DNA of 64,000 nt from an uncultured Lachnospiraceae bacterium (GTDB lineage: Bacteria; Bacillota; Clostridia; Lachnospirales; Lachnospiraceae), in assembly GCA_900317505.1 (NCBI GenBank), contig ONHB01000006.1, forward strand, positions 1-64,000. Direction: 5' to 3'. The notes beneath the pieces were generated by a model. The model did not search any database. It was not told where the DNA came from and saw only the letters and a list, made by a program, of their open reading frames with translations. How positions within the stretch are numbered: position 1 is the stretch's first letter; each line of letters begins with the position of its first letter. Both the position numbers and the translations under genes were made by a program. Shown piece by piece: positions 54,557 to 63,889 of this stretch.

Positions 54557-55852
54557 TTATTCCTCTCTGATCCGGTTATATCCGTCATCCTTTTTGATCT
54601 CCACAACGGAGGCCTTTGCACATCCATCCAGATAATGTAAAAATATATTCTCTCCGGGCTCTAAGTCTGAAACGCCGGTTATTTTTTCTCCTGCCTCGTT
54701 TTTGACAAATGCATAACCGCTTGAAAGCTTTTTGAGCGGAGAAACTGCATCCATCCTGCCGCTTAAAAGCGCAAACTGTTGTTTATAAGACTGCCATTTT
54801 CTGTCAAAGTCATAAGAAAGCACCTGCGAATCGTGATCTATTCTCTGCTTTGCCTGCCGGATACGACGGTCCATATACTGAATGATAAGCTCCTCACTAT
54901 GCGCAAGCTTAAGTCTTTGCTCTTTTAATTTATTTTTGGGAGACAGGGAAAGAACCTGCCGCTGTTTCTGCTCCAGCTGATTTTGCAAAAATCTAAGCTT
55001 TCTCTGGATGATCTGGTAATACCGCTCTTCATAGGTCTCAAACTGCAGAAACACCTCGCGGATATCCTTTGTCACGGCAACCGCGGCCGCAGTCGGTGTA
55101 GACACTCTCATATCAGCTACCATATCGGATATGGATACCTGTTGCTCATGTCCGATTGCAGATACGATCGGTATCGTACAGTTAAAGATAGCATCTGCTA
55201 CCATCCTTTCATTGAAGGCCCAGAGATCCTCTGTAGAGCCTCCGCCTCTTGCCAGAATAATGACATCCACATCCTGACCTTTCAGCATCTCAATTCCGCG
55301 TACAATACTAAGCGGCGCCTGCTCTCCCTGTACATAGGACGGATATACCAGAATTTCTATAAAAGGATTGCGTCTGGTGGCATTTTCTACAATATCATGC
55401 ACGGCTTCTCCGGGATAAGCTGCCACAACACCGATCCGGTTGATATAATCCGGCAGCTTCTGCTTGTAGCATTCATCAAACATTCCCATTTCTTCAAGCT
55501 CAGCCTTTAATTTTTCAAACGCCTCATTGATACGTCCGGCTCCTGCCTGATAAATTTCCATGACCTTTAATTTGTAGGAACCGCCTTTTTCATAGAGATC
55601 CACACTGCATCCGACAATTACCTCATCCCCATCTTTTAAACGGAAATGAAGGCCCTTTTTCTGGTAGCCGGAAAACATGGCACACTGAATAATGGAATTG
55701 CGATCCTTTAATGTAAAATAAAGGTGACCCGAGGAATGGTATTTCACATTGCTCGCTTCACCCTTTACATATAAGGACTTTAATAATATGTCATTGACAA
55801 TCATATCCTTCAGATATGCATTTACCCATGAAACAGAATAAACATTTTTCAT
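54557..55852 (-). CDS. xseA: Exodeoxyribonuclease VII large subunit
   Basis: A 431-residue nuclease with an N-terminal OB domain (SVSWVNAYLKDMIVND, SSGHLYFTLKDRNSIIQCAMF) and the catalytic region with GGSTEDLWAFNERMVADAI and SAIGHEQQVSISDMVADMRV, then a coiled coil. The start at 55852 is chosen as GAGG is 6 nt upstream; the first ATG at 55858 is too close to it. Confidence 0.96.
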   Translation of the reverse strand: MKNVYSVSWVNAYLKDMIVNDILLKSLYVKGEASNVKYHSSGHLYFTLKDRNSIIQCAMFSGYQKKGLHFRLKDGDEVIVGCSVDLYEKGGSYKLKVMEIYQAGAGRINEAFEKLKAELEEMGMFDECYKQKLPDYINRIGVVAAYPGEAVHDIVENATRRNPFIEILVYPSYVQGEQAPLSIVRGIEMLKGQDVDVIILARGGGSTEDLWAFNERMVADAIFNCTIPIVSAIGHEQQVSISDMVADMRVSTPTAAAVAVTKDIREVFLQFETYEERYYQIIQRKLRFLQNQLEQKQRQVLSLSPKNKLKEQRLKLAHSEELIIQYMDRRIRQAKQRIDHDSQVLSYDFDRKWQSYKQQFALLSGRMDAVSPLKKLSSGYAFVKNEAGEKITGVSDLEPGENIFLHYLDGCAKASVVEIKKDDGYNRIREE

Positions 55853-55861
55853 GATCATCCT

Positions 55862-56260
55862 CTAATTTGCAAATTTAGCTAAAATGCCATTAATAAAGGA
55901 TGGCGATTCATCCTGTCCGAATTTTTTAGCAATCTCAACAGCTTCATTGATCGCTACGGAAGTCGGAACCTTATCATCATATAAGATTTCAAAAAGCGCA
56001 AGCCTTAAGATGGCTAAATCCACCTTGCCCATACGGTTGGTGGTCCATCCGGTTGCCTTTTCATTGATCATCTGATCCAATTCATCAATCTTGTCTACAA
56101 TCGCTTCATATTTTGTCTGGATTTCTTCCTGTGCTTCCGGATCTGCTGATTCATCCGCATCAAAAAAAAGTCTGACCTGCTCCGGCATATCCTCCGGACT
56201 GTTGAATTCAACTCGAAACAGGAGCTTAAATATCTGTATTCTTAAATTTCTTCTGGTCAT
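55862..56260 (-). CDS. nusB: Transcription antitermination factor NusB
   Basis: A 132-residue helical protein (LRIQIFKLLFRVEF ... AKFGQDESPSFINGILAKF) that with NusE binds boxA RNA and prevents premature termination, mainly on rRNA. It lies between the Asp23 protein and xseA. Starts with ATG, weak RBS. Confidence 0.95.
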   Translation of the reverse strand: MTRRNLRIQIFKLLFRVEFNSPEDMPEQVRLFFDADESADPEAQEEIQTKYEAIVDKIDELDQMINEKATGWTTNRMGKVDLAILRLALFEILYDDKVPTSVAINEAVEIAKKFGQDESPSFINGILAKFAN

Positions 56261-56277
56261 TCGTATGTCCTCGGTAT

Positions 56278-56658
56278 TCAGTCTTTCATATTGATACCGC
56301 CAATGCGGATATTGACAATGTCTACGGTAAGACCTGTCATGCTTTCGATTGCTGCCTTTACTTTATTTTGTACGCTCTGGCAGGTTTCCGGGATATTGTA
56401 ACCATAATCGATCGTAATAGCCAGATCAACATTGACCTTGCCGTCTACAACTAAAACCTTAACTCCCTTTGTAAGCTTTTTGACACCGACGCGGCTCATC
56501 AGCTCATTGGTAATATTGCCTACCATGGATGCCACTCCATCCACTTCGGTTGCTGCGATTGATGCGATCATAGCTACCACATCATCTGCGATTGAAACAA
56601 TTCCGTCATTGCCATCACTTTTTAAGGTATAAGCTTCTCTTTCAAACTCTTTTTCCAT
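56278..56658 (-). CDS. Asp23/Gls24 family envelope stress protein
   Basis: A 126-residue Asp23-family protein (DVVAMIASIAATEVDGVASM, VKVLVVDGKVNVDLAITIDYG, and the C-terminal VNIRIGGINM). The family includes B. subtilis YqhY and lies upstream of nusB in many Firmicutes; YqhY is linked to lipid metabolism. RBS AAAGGAG lies 7 nt upstream of the ATG. Confidence 0.93.
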   Translation of the reverse strand: MEKEFEREAYTLKSDGNDGIVSIADDVVAMIASIAATEVDGVASMVGNITNELMSRVGVKKLTKGVKVLVVDGKVNVDLAITIDYGYNIPETCQSVQNKVKAAIESMTGLTVDIVNIRIGGINMKD

Positions 56659-56739
56659 AAGAAACTCCTTTCATCCATATCTATTTCATATACTTTGATT
56701 CTATTTACAACTTTAAACATGATTATAACAAAAAAACGC

Positions 56740-57921
56740 TTAATTGAAAAGCCAAAAACAAAATGTGTTGGAGATATCATCGGCCACATAGGTAATACTG
56801 TCCTCTGCGTCCAGATAATCAAATGCATGCTGTTCATCCACAAGATACCGGAATATATCATTGTAAACAGCATCATTGGCACATTTAAAGCGTACCGTCT
56901 GTGCTCCGCTTTCATAACCTCTGTCGAAAATATCCTGCAGCTGTTCCGGATCCAGACCGTTGATATACAGGTTTTCGTGAATATAATAATTGCACTCCTT
57001 GGCAACACATTCGGGCAGGGCAACCAGCTTTTCTGCGACATGGGTCTGATCCAGCGTGGCGGAATCTACCATAAAGTAATCGTAATTGATCGGATTGGCA
57101 TCCTGATACCGGTTGTCTTTAAAATCGGAATCTCCCCAGGTCGTGTCCAGATAATACCAGGCTCCATCTGCCCTGACCAGATTCCATGCATGCGATTCTC
57201 CATCGGCACTTCCGTTTACGACAACCGATTCCATTCCCAGCCTGTTTAAAAGAAGCTGGGTAGCCTTGGCATATCCGTTGCAGACAGACTGATGAAACAA
57301 AAAGACCGAAAGCACATTTTGATTGTCCCTACAGTTCATCACATAATCCGTATTGGTGATCAGGGTATCAAAAACATATTTGACCTTGTCATAATCCGAT
57401 CCGTAAACCGGTGCATTGGCAATCAGCTCAGAAATAGCCGTCTCCAGCTGCTCTTTATACTGCGCTGTCAGATCCTCATCATAGATATAATTAGCATGAA
57501 AGGAAATGGCAACAACCTCATCATCCCTGGTCCGGGTCGTATACTGGTAGCCGTCAATATAAAACAATTCGGGATGATCATACAAAACACAGTTGAATAC
57601 CTTGTCAAGCAAATCAGACGAAAGCGTTGCCACACTGACCTCTGTCCTGTTTAGGATAGCTGACAGGACTTGTCCATACACGATCTGCTCATCCTGCGAC
57701 AGCTGCGAATAACAATAACCGTTTTCATCAATAGCGGCCGGAGTTTCCTGTGTGTCAGACTCTTCTATAATGTCAGAGTCTGTAGTTTCCTGATCTGTTG
57801 TGTCTAAAAAAGATGCATATTGTCCTGTTTCATCATCCGTGAAATAGTCGTCCACACTGCATGCCTGTAGAAAAAACGCAAGGCACAGGCACAACAGCGG
57901 AATTGCTTTTCTTTTTTTCAT
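56740..57921 (-). CDS. Transglutaminase-like domain lipoprotein
   Basis: A 393-residue secreted protein. The N-terminus is a lipoprotein signal ending in FLQAC, an acidic Asp/Thr-rich linker follows (about 22-70), and a transglutaminase-like domain (about 170-320) shows the Cys-His-Asp triad candidates in SVCNGYAKA, GESHAWNLV and YYLDTTWGD. Proteins of this fold act as proteases or cross-linkers at the cell surface. It lies between prfC and the asp23-nusB block, a place where related genomes have no such gene. Confidence 0.9.
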   Translation of the reverse strand: MKKRKAIPLLCLCLAFFLQACSVDDYFTDDETGQYASFLDTTDQETTDSDIIEESDTQETPAAIDENGYCYSQLSQDEQIVYGQVLSAILNRTEVSVATLSSDLLDKVFNCVLYDHPELFYIDGYQYTTRTRDDEVVAISFHANYIYDEDLTAQYKEQLETAISELIANAPVYGSDYDKVKYVFDTLITNTDYVMNCRDNQNVLSVFLFHQSVCNGYAKATQLLLNRLGMESVVVNGSADGESHAWNLVRADGAWYYLDTTWGDSDFKDNRYQDANPINYDYFMVDSATLDQTHVAEKLVALPECVAKECNYYIHENLYINGLDPEQLQDIFDRGYESGAQTVRFKCANDAVYNDIFRYLVDEQHAFDYLDAEDSITYVADDISNTFCFWLFN

Positions 57922-57934
57922 TTAAGCTCCATGT

Positions 57935-59530
57935 TTAATCATTTTTACCAAATTCGGCAAGCTCCAGTCCCTTGTTGCGGTCCAGGGTCATGCCGATACT
58001 CCACTCATGCGAGAACAAAAGCAGAGGATTTCCTTTTAGATCTTTGATCTTCTTCATATCTGAGGTACCGGAAATCTGATTCAGATCCAAGTCCTTGTTG
58101 ACGATCCACCGGATAAATTCGTAAGGAAGATTTTCCAGCTTGATCTCAACATTGTATTCGTTTTCCAGACGGTATTTTAATACATCAAACTGCAGCACAC
58201 CGACTACACCGACGATGATCTCTTCCATACCGGTATTGAACTCCTGGAAAATCTGGATGGCACCTTCCTGTGCGATCTGCGTGATACCCTTGACAAACTG
58301 TTTTCTCTTCATGGTATCAAGCTGACGTACTCTGGCAAAATGCTCCGGTGCAAATGTCGGAATACCTTCGTAGCGGAATTTATCCTTGGGCATGCAGATT
58401 GTATCTCCAATAGAGAAAATACCCGGATCAAACACACCGATGATATCACCGGCATATGCCTCATCCAAAATCTTACGGTCATTGGCCATCAGCTGCTGTG
58501 GCTGGGACAAGCGCATGACCTTATTGCCCTGTACGTGCTTTACTTCCTGAGATGCGTCAAAACGTCCGGAGCAAATACGCATAAATGCAATACGGTCTCT
58601 GTGCGCTTTGTTCATATTGGCCTGGATCTTGAATACAAAAGCTGAAAAATCATTTTTCACCGGATCAATCAGACCGATATCCGCTTTTCTTGGAAGCGGT
58701 GTGGTTGTCATCTGTAAGAAATGCTGTAAAAAGATCTCAACACCAAAGTTGGTCAGTGCTGATCCGAAAAATACCGGTGTCAGGTCTCCACTCTGGATCA
58801 GGTCAAGATCGTATTCTGCGCTGGCTCCGTCCAAAAGCTCGATTTCTTCCAAAAGCTTGTCCTCAGCCTCCTGTCCGATATGTCCAAGCAGGGCTTCCCT
58901 GTCATCAACGGAAATAACCTGTGTTTCTCCTTCTTTGGTTCCCTTCTGCGTATCGGAATAGGTCACAACACTTTTACTCTTTCTGTCATATACGCCCTTG
59001 AAGCCTTTACCGGAACCGATCGGCCAGTTGATCGGACATGTGGCGATTCCCAGCTCCTTTTCAATTTCATCCAAAAGATCAAAGGTATCATTAGCATCCC
59101 TGTCCATTTTGTTGATAAAGGTAAAGATCGGAATATGACGCATCACGCATACCTTGAATAATTTTCTGGTCTGCGCCTCAACACCCTTGGATGCATCAAT
59201 GACCATGACTGCCGAATCAGCAGCCATCAGGGTACGGTAGGTATCTTCTGAGAAATCCTGATGTCCGGGAGTATCCAGAATATTGATACAGTAATTATCA
59301 TACTCAAACTGCAGTACAGAAGATGTAACGGAAATACCTCTTTCCTTTTCAATCTCCATCCAGTCAGATACCGCATGTCTGGCAGTTGCCTTTCCCTTTA
59401 CGCTTCCTGCCAGATTGATAGCTCCGCCGTAAAGCAGGAATTTTTCCGTCAGGGTCGTTTTTCCGGCATCCGGATGCGAAATAATGGCAAATGTTCTTCT
59501 TCTGTTAATTTCATACTCTAGGTTACTCAC
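57935..59530 (-). CDS. prfC: Peptide chain release factor 3
   Basis: A 531-residue GTPase that recycles RF1/RF2 after termination. G1 is SHPDAGKTT, G3 DTPGHQDF, G4 NKMD. The start is a GTG at 59530 with GGAGG 8 nt upstream; the longer frame begins with a TTG that includes the Shine-Dalgarno. It lies between deoB and the lipoprotein gene. Confidence 0.95.
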   Translation of the reverse strand: MSNLEYEINRRRTFAIISHPDAGKTTLTEKFLLYGGAINLAGSVKGKATARHAVSDWMEIEKERGISVTSSVLQFEYDNYCINILDTPGHQDFSEDTYRTLMAADSAVMVIDASKGVEAQTRKLFKVCVMRHIPIFTFINKMDRDANDTFDLLDEIEKELGIATCPINWPIGSGKGFKGVYDRKSKSVVTYSDTQKGTKEGETQVISVDDREALLGHIGQEAEDKLLEEIELLDGASAEYDLDLIQSGDLTPVFFGSALTNFGVEIFLQHFLQMTTTPLPRKADIGLIDPVKNDFSAFVFKIQANMNKAHRDRIAFMRICSGRFDASQEVKHVQGNKVMRLSQPQQLMANDRKILDEAYAGDIIGVFDPGIFSIGDTICMPKDKFRYEGIPTFAPEHFARVRQLDTMKRKQFVKGITQIAQEGAIQIFQEFNTGMEEIIVGVVGVLQFDVLKYRLENEYNVEIKLENLPYEFIRWIVNKDLDLNQISGTSDMKKIKDLKGNPLLLFSHEWSIGMTLDRNKGLELAEFGKND

Positions 59531-59548
59531 AAATGTTTCCTCCAACTG

Positions 59549-60700
59549 TTATAACAGACTTTTTCCGTCTGTCTTATTTTCTATATTCAGTAAATGCAGA
59601 ACGGTCGCTGCAATATCGGCAAATGTATCCCTTGTACCGTAATTGCCGGCAGGAATATCTTTACCATAGAAAATATACGGCGTATATTCTCTGGTATGAT
59701 CGGTTGACAGTTTATAGCCCGGATCACAGCCATGATCTGCTGTAAGCATCAGCACGTCATCATCACGCATTTTGCCCATGATCTCAGGAAGCTTCTGATC
59801 AAAATAAGCCAGTGCCTTTGCATATCCGTCAATATCTCTCCGGTGTCCGTAAAGCATATCAAAATCAACCAGATTGACAAACAACAGGCCATCGAAATCC
59901 CGGTCCATATACTGAAGTGTCTTTTCAATACCATCTTCATTGCCGGTCGTATACACAAACTCGGAAATGCCGCTTCCCGCAAAAATATCGTGAATCTTGC
60001 CGACAGCCAAAACATCCTTTCCGGCAGCCTGTATCAGATTGAGCATGGTATCTCTTGGCGGCATCAGGGAATAATCATGTCTTCTGCTCGTTCTCTGATA
60101 GTTGCCGTCCTTGCCGATAAAGGGTCTTGCAATGACACGTCCGACGCCATGCTCTCCCTTTAAGATCTCTCTTGCAATATGACAGTATTCATACAATGTC
60201 TCAACCGGAACCACATCCTCATGGGCTGCAATCTGAAAAACACTGTCCGCAGATGTATACACGATCAGCTTTCCGGTTTTGACATGCTCATCACCATAAT
60301 CCTTGATAACCTCTGTCCCGGAATATGGCTTGTTGCACAGTACGCCACGTCCTGTTCTCTTGGAAAACTCATCAATGATCTCTTTGGGAAATCCGTTGGG
60401 ATATGTCGGAAGCGGACGCATAGACTGAATGCCCGCAATTTCCCAATGGCCGATCGTCGTATCCTTTCCCTGGGATGCCTCCTGCATCCTCGCATATCCG
60501 GCTATAGGAGAAGTCTCTTTCTGCCCCACGCTGACACCGTCTATATTGAACAGGCCAAGCTTCTGCATATTGGGCAGTTTAAAATAAGGACTGGTAGCAC
60601 AGGATGCAATGGTCGATGTGCCGGCATCATGAAATGCTTCTGCATCCTTGGCCGCACCAATTCCAAAACTATCTAAAACAATTAAAATGATTCGTTTCAC
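59549..60700 (-). CDS. deoB: Phosphopentomutase
   Basis: A 383-residue metalloenzyme that interconverts ribose 1- and 5-phosphate in nucleoside catabolism. It shows the alkaline-phosphatase-superfamily fold: IILIVLDSFGIGAAKDAE at the start, NLVDFDMLYGHRRD and MLTADHGCDPGYKLSTDHTRE at the C-terminus. The start is GTG at 60700, with GGGAG 9 nt upstream; a longer frame begins at 60784. It follows spoIIIAH. Confidence 0.95.
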   Translation of the reverse strand: MKRIILIVLDSFGIGAAKDAEAFHDAGTSTIASCATSPYFKLPNMQKLGLFNIDGVSVGQKETSPIAGYARMQEASQGKDTTIGHWEIAGIQSMRPLPTYPNGFPKEIIDEFSKRTGRGVLCNKPYSGTEVIKDYGDEHVKTGKLIVYTSADSVFQIAAHEDVVPVETLYEYCHIAREILKGEHGVGRVIARPFIGKDGNYQRTSRRHDYSLMPPRDTMLNLIQAAGKDVLAVGKIHDIFAGSGISEFVYTTGNEDGIEKTLQYMDRDFDGLLFVNLVDFDMLYGHRRDIDGYAKALAYFDQKLPEIMGKMRDDDVLMLTADHGCDPGYKLSTDHTREYTPYIFYGKDIPAGNYGTRDTFADIAATVLHLLNIENKTDGKSLL

Positions 60701-60801
60701 AGTTATCATCTCCCTTGTACATTTTATTCTCACGAATGTCTTATTGTTACCCATAGATGAATAGATTATACCACAACCGGCCATCTATATAAAGCATGTA
60801 T

Positions 60802-61650
60802 TTAATTTACACCAACCGGTGAAATCGTGATATTCTCAGCCGGAATGCCGGTTTTTCTCTTTACAATATCTTCAATCTGTGCAATCTGTGCCTGACTCAA
60901 TTCATTCATGCCAATGCATACATCCGCATAGTCACCATTGATGCTTACCACATTTTCTGAAAATCCCTTTGCCTGAAGCATTACCATCGCATCACATTCC
61001 TTTTGTGCGATATCTGTCAACGCGATCATGCTGTTGATGGCATCCTGCTTTGCTGCCTCGGATACATTTTCATTGTTGATGATATCCAGTAAAACAGCCT
61101 TATTCTGTGCCCTGGTCTGCTCCTTAATTAAGTTAGCCTCTGCTAACGATGTGACAGACATCGTATTGGTAAATACCGCTTCTCCGGGAATATCCGCTGT
61201 TGCTGCACCGGATTCTGAATCTGCATTGGTCTCCACTGCAGCATCTGTTGTATCCTCTGCCTGCGCATACAGACCGGCATCGTCTATTCCCATAGTATCC
61301 TGTGCATACAGTTCTGTATCATCCATGCCATCTGTGCTCGCGACTGTATCCAGATCTTCATCCAGACTGTCAATCTCTGTATAATATGTATCATCCTCAT
61401 CTGAAATATCATATAAAGATGTTTCATCAAAAGTAACGTTGGCACCATCCAGAAGACTGTTGTTCATAGTTTCTTCCACCGTCTCTGCGTCCGCCTCTTC
61501 AAATTGAGCTGATGTTGTAAACAAAACATCATCATCCACCTGTTTTCCGGTAAAATTCAGATATCCTGCGATCGCGATCATAAGCGCCAACGCCGTTATC
61601 ATAATCTGATTCCTCTTCCATAAATTTTTAACTGAAAATTCTTTTTTCAT
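60802..61650 (-). CDS. spoIIIAH: Stage III sporulation protein AH
   Basis: A 282-residue protein of the SpoIIIA-SpoIIQ channel. One membrane segment (about 15-33) follows a basic N-terminus; a long acidic Asp/Glu/Thr-rich region (about 50-150) is unlike the shorter Bacillus form; the C-terminal ring-building domain (about 165-282) ends in IPAENITISPVGVN. It is the last gene of the spoIIIA operon. Confidence 0.93.
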   Translation of the reverse strand: MKKEFSVKNLWKRNQIMITALALMIAIAGYLNFTGKQVDDDVLFTTSAQFEEADAETVEETMNNSLLDGANVTFDETSLYDISDEDDTYYTEIDSLDEDLDTVASTDGMDDTELYAQDTMGIDDAGLYAQAEDTTDAAVETNADSESGAATADIPGEAVFTNTMSVTSLAEANLIKEQTRAQNKAVLLDIINNENVSEAAKQDAINSMIALTDIAQKECDAMVMLQAKGFSENVVSINGDYADVCIGMNELSQAQIAQIEDIVKRKTGIPAENITISPVGVN

Positions 61651-61662
61651 AGTTTCGCCCCT

Positions 61663-62331
61663 TTACCCGGTTTTACTTTTCATTTTTACTATTGCTATTT
61701 TATGCTCATCCAAATCAAATAATGACAACACTGCAGCTTTCATTTGCTTTTTCACATTTTCCTTGTCTGCACCATCCGTCACGATCAAAATGCCCTCCAC
61801 GGATGGTAAGATCTGTTTGGAAACATAGGGAATGTCCCTTCCCTGTGAATCAACGGTATAAACCGTTTCCTCCTGATCCTCATACCGCGCAGCCGATGAA
61901 GATGTGCTTCCATCATTTTGATTATCATTATCCCTCTGATAAGAAATATCCTTTTCCACAATAGAACTTCCGACATCCTCCAGCGTCACAACAACCTTCA
62001 CCCTGCCGGCTCCATTGATCGCAATCAGTGCATTGCCAAGCTTTTTTTCCAGATAAGCTGCATAGGTATCATAAAGCTGCATCGTCTGATCTGTCGACAA
62101 CGCTGCATCATATGTGCTGCCGGTTGCCGGCTCCTCCGACACTTTTTCAGTCAGTCCTGTCAGGCTCTGTGTTGATTTCTGGGAGCTGTCAGCCTTTTTA
62201 TCATCCTTAACCGGCATGCCGATCACCAAAATCAACAATCCGCCGATCAACAGGATTGCCAGTCTGTCCCTCCCTATTTTTTCTATTAGCTGTTTCCACT
62301 GCTTCATATTCCATTTTTCATTCGGATTCAT
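61663..62331 (-). CDS. spoIIIAG: Stage III sporulation protein AG
   Basis: A 222-residue membrane protein (segment about 22-40, LAILLIGGLLILVIGMP) with a ring-building C-terminal domain (ALIAINGAGRVKVVVTLEDV, VEGILIVTDGA). It forms the large ring of the channel between mother cell and forespore. RBS AAAGGATG. Confidence 0.93.
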   Translation of the reverse strand: MNPNEKWNMKQWKQLIEKIGRDRLAILLIGGLLILVIGMPVKDDKKADSSQKSTQSLTGLTEKVSEEPATGSTYDAALSTDQTMQLYDTYAAYLEKKLGNALIAINGAGRVKVVVTLEDVGSSIVEKDISYQRDNDNQNDGSTSSSAARYEDQEETVYTVDSQGRDIPYVSKQILPSVEGILIVTDGADKENVKKQMKAAVLSLFDLDEHKIAIVKMKSKTG

Positions 62332-62443
62332 TTTTCCACATCCTTTCTCGTACTTGCCAAATTCTCCTATACGGTCATTGTCTATTTCGTCACTTCCTGT
62401 TCAGCATCTTTCTATTTCAGTCTCTTTCTATTTCAATCTCTTT

Positions 62444-62800
62444 CTACTCAGCCACTTCCTGTTCGCTTAAAGCAGCGTCCAGCTCTTCTTCATACCCCGA
62501 CACCGTTTCGTCTATATACTGCTCCATCAGTCTCTGCGATTCATCCTTGATATGATCCGTATCCATACTCCAGATCTCATCACTTTTTTTCAGATTTTCC
62601 TCAAACTGCGAAAGCAGACCCTGATCGGATACATCCGTGATATCCACAAGCTGTTTTCCCAATGGATATATCAAAAACAGGATAATAAAGATCCCGGATA
62701 TATTTTTATACAGTCCCTGAAACTTCTCCGATAAAAAAAGCTGATAGATAAAATCACAAAGACAGACAAAAATGCAGATATTCCTGATATATTCACTCAT
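62444..62800 (-). CDS. spoIIIAF: Stage III sporulation protein AF
   Basis: A 118-residue protein with two N-terminal hydrophobic segments (about 6-22 and 35-50) and a short soluble tail, shorter than the Bacillus protein of about 200 residues. Between it and spoIIIAG (62332-62443) are tandem repeats of TCTTTCTATTTCA. Confidence 0.85.
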   Translation of the reverse strand: MSEYIRNICIFVCLCDFIYQLFLSEKFQGLYKNISGIFIILFLIYPLGKQLVDITDVSDQGLLSQFEENLKKSDEIWSMDTDHIKDESQRLMEQYIDETVSGYEEELDAALSEQEVAE

Positions 62801-62830
62801 CCTTCTTCACACTCCATTTGGTATTTATTA

Positions 62831-63889
62831 TCAATGCAGGGTATTCATTCCTAATGTGGCAACCGCAATCGCAATAAAAAACATGCCGCTTGCAAACAGC
62901 TGTACTCTGGAAAGCAGAAAAAAACAATCTGCCATCTTCCATACATGGGAGGTAAACTTTTTTTCTCCCGATATCTGTAAAACCGCTGATGCCAGCCGCA
63001 CTACAAAACCAAGCATCAGTGTCGTAACCGCAGGTTTAAAACACATGATAAACAATATAAAGATCCCGAAAATACCGATGCTGTTTTTTACAAGAATGGC
63101 TCCCCTTAAGACCGTTTCCGTGATTGCCGTCGCATAATCCCCAAGCCCCGGTATAAAGGAAACCGCCTTTAAGATCACACGACTCTGCACACCGTCAACA
63201 GCAGGCATGATCCCGGCCTGCAGCAGACTGCCGGAAACAGCGGCAAAAATTGCGGAACGCGTCAGGAAAATGACCAGCTTTCTCAAAAGTGCGATAATGC
63301 CGCCAAAACGGTTACCCTCAGGTAACTGATTCAGAACATACAATACACAGATTAGCTGAACCATCGGCATCACAAACGCAGCCATGATATTTTCCACGAT
63401 AAATAAAAAAAACAACTGCAGCTCATAATATGCGGCAGCGGTCACAGGTCCGCCGGAAATTCCCATCACCATGCACATGGCCGGCATTAAGATTCCGCAA
63501 AAGCTTTTCATCTCATCCAAAAAAGCCAGACACTGCTCATAGGAACGCAAAAAACATTTCATCAGGATCAAAGATACAAACAAAAATATAAAATAGTTGG
63601 AAAAAACCGCTATTTTCCCATTTGTAAACAAATCTGACAATCCATGCAAAAGAAGTGCAAATATACCCAGCAGGAAAATTCCAAGAAAAATTTCCTTGCA
63701 CTGGGTCAGATTTCCGATACACACATCCCGGACATACTGTAAAAACAGTGTTTTCAAAGAATCCAGATTGCCCTGCATGATTTCCGCGATCAGATCATCA
63801 GCCGAAACAACCTGTCCTCCCAGTATCTGATTGAGAAACGTATCTATATTCTGCAGTTCTATCCCGTCGATCAAAGCATTATTCATCAA
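62831..63889 (-). CDS. spoIIIAE: Stage III sporulation protein AE
   Basis: A 352-residue polytopic membrane protein (eight or so hydrophobic segments) with the family region SAIFAAVSGSLLQAGIMPAV and FIPGLGDYATAITETVLRG. The start overlaps the spoIIIAD stop by one base (TGATG), with AAAGGAG upstream. It acts in the feeding-tube channel. Confidence 0.93.
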   Translation of the reverse strand: MMNNALIDGIELQNIDTFLNQILGGQVVSADDLIAEIMQGNLDSLKTLFLQYVRDVCIGNLTQCKEIFLGIFLLGIFALLLHGLSDLFTNGKIAVFSNYFIFLFVSLILMKCFLRSYEQCLAFLDEMKSFCGILMPAMCMVMGISGGPVTAAAYYELQLFFLFIVENIMAAFVMPMVQLICVLYVLNQLPEGNRFGGIIALLRKLVIFLTRSAIFAAVSGSLLQAGIMPAVDGVQSRVILKAVSFIPGLGDYATAITETVLRGAILVKNSIGIFGIFILFIMCFKPAVTTLMLGFVVRLASAVLQISGEKKFTSHVWKMADCFFLLSRVQLFASGMFFIAIAVATLGMNTLH

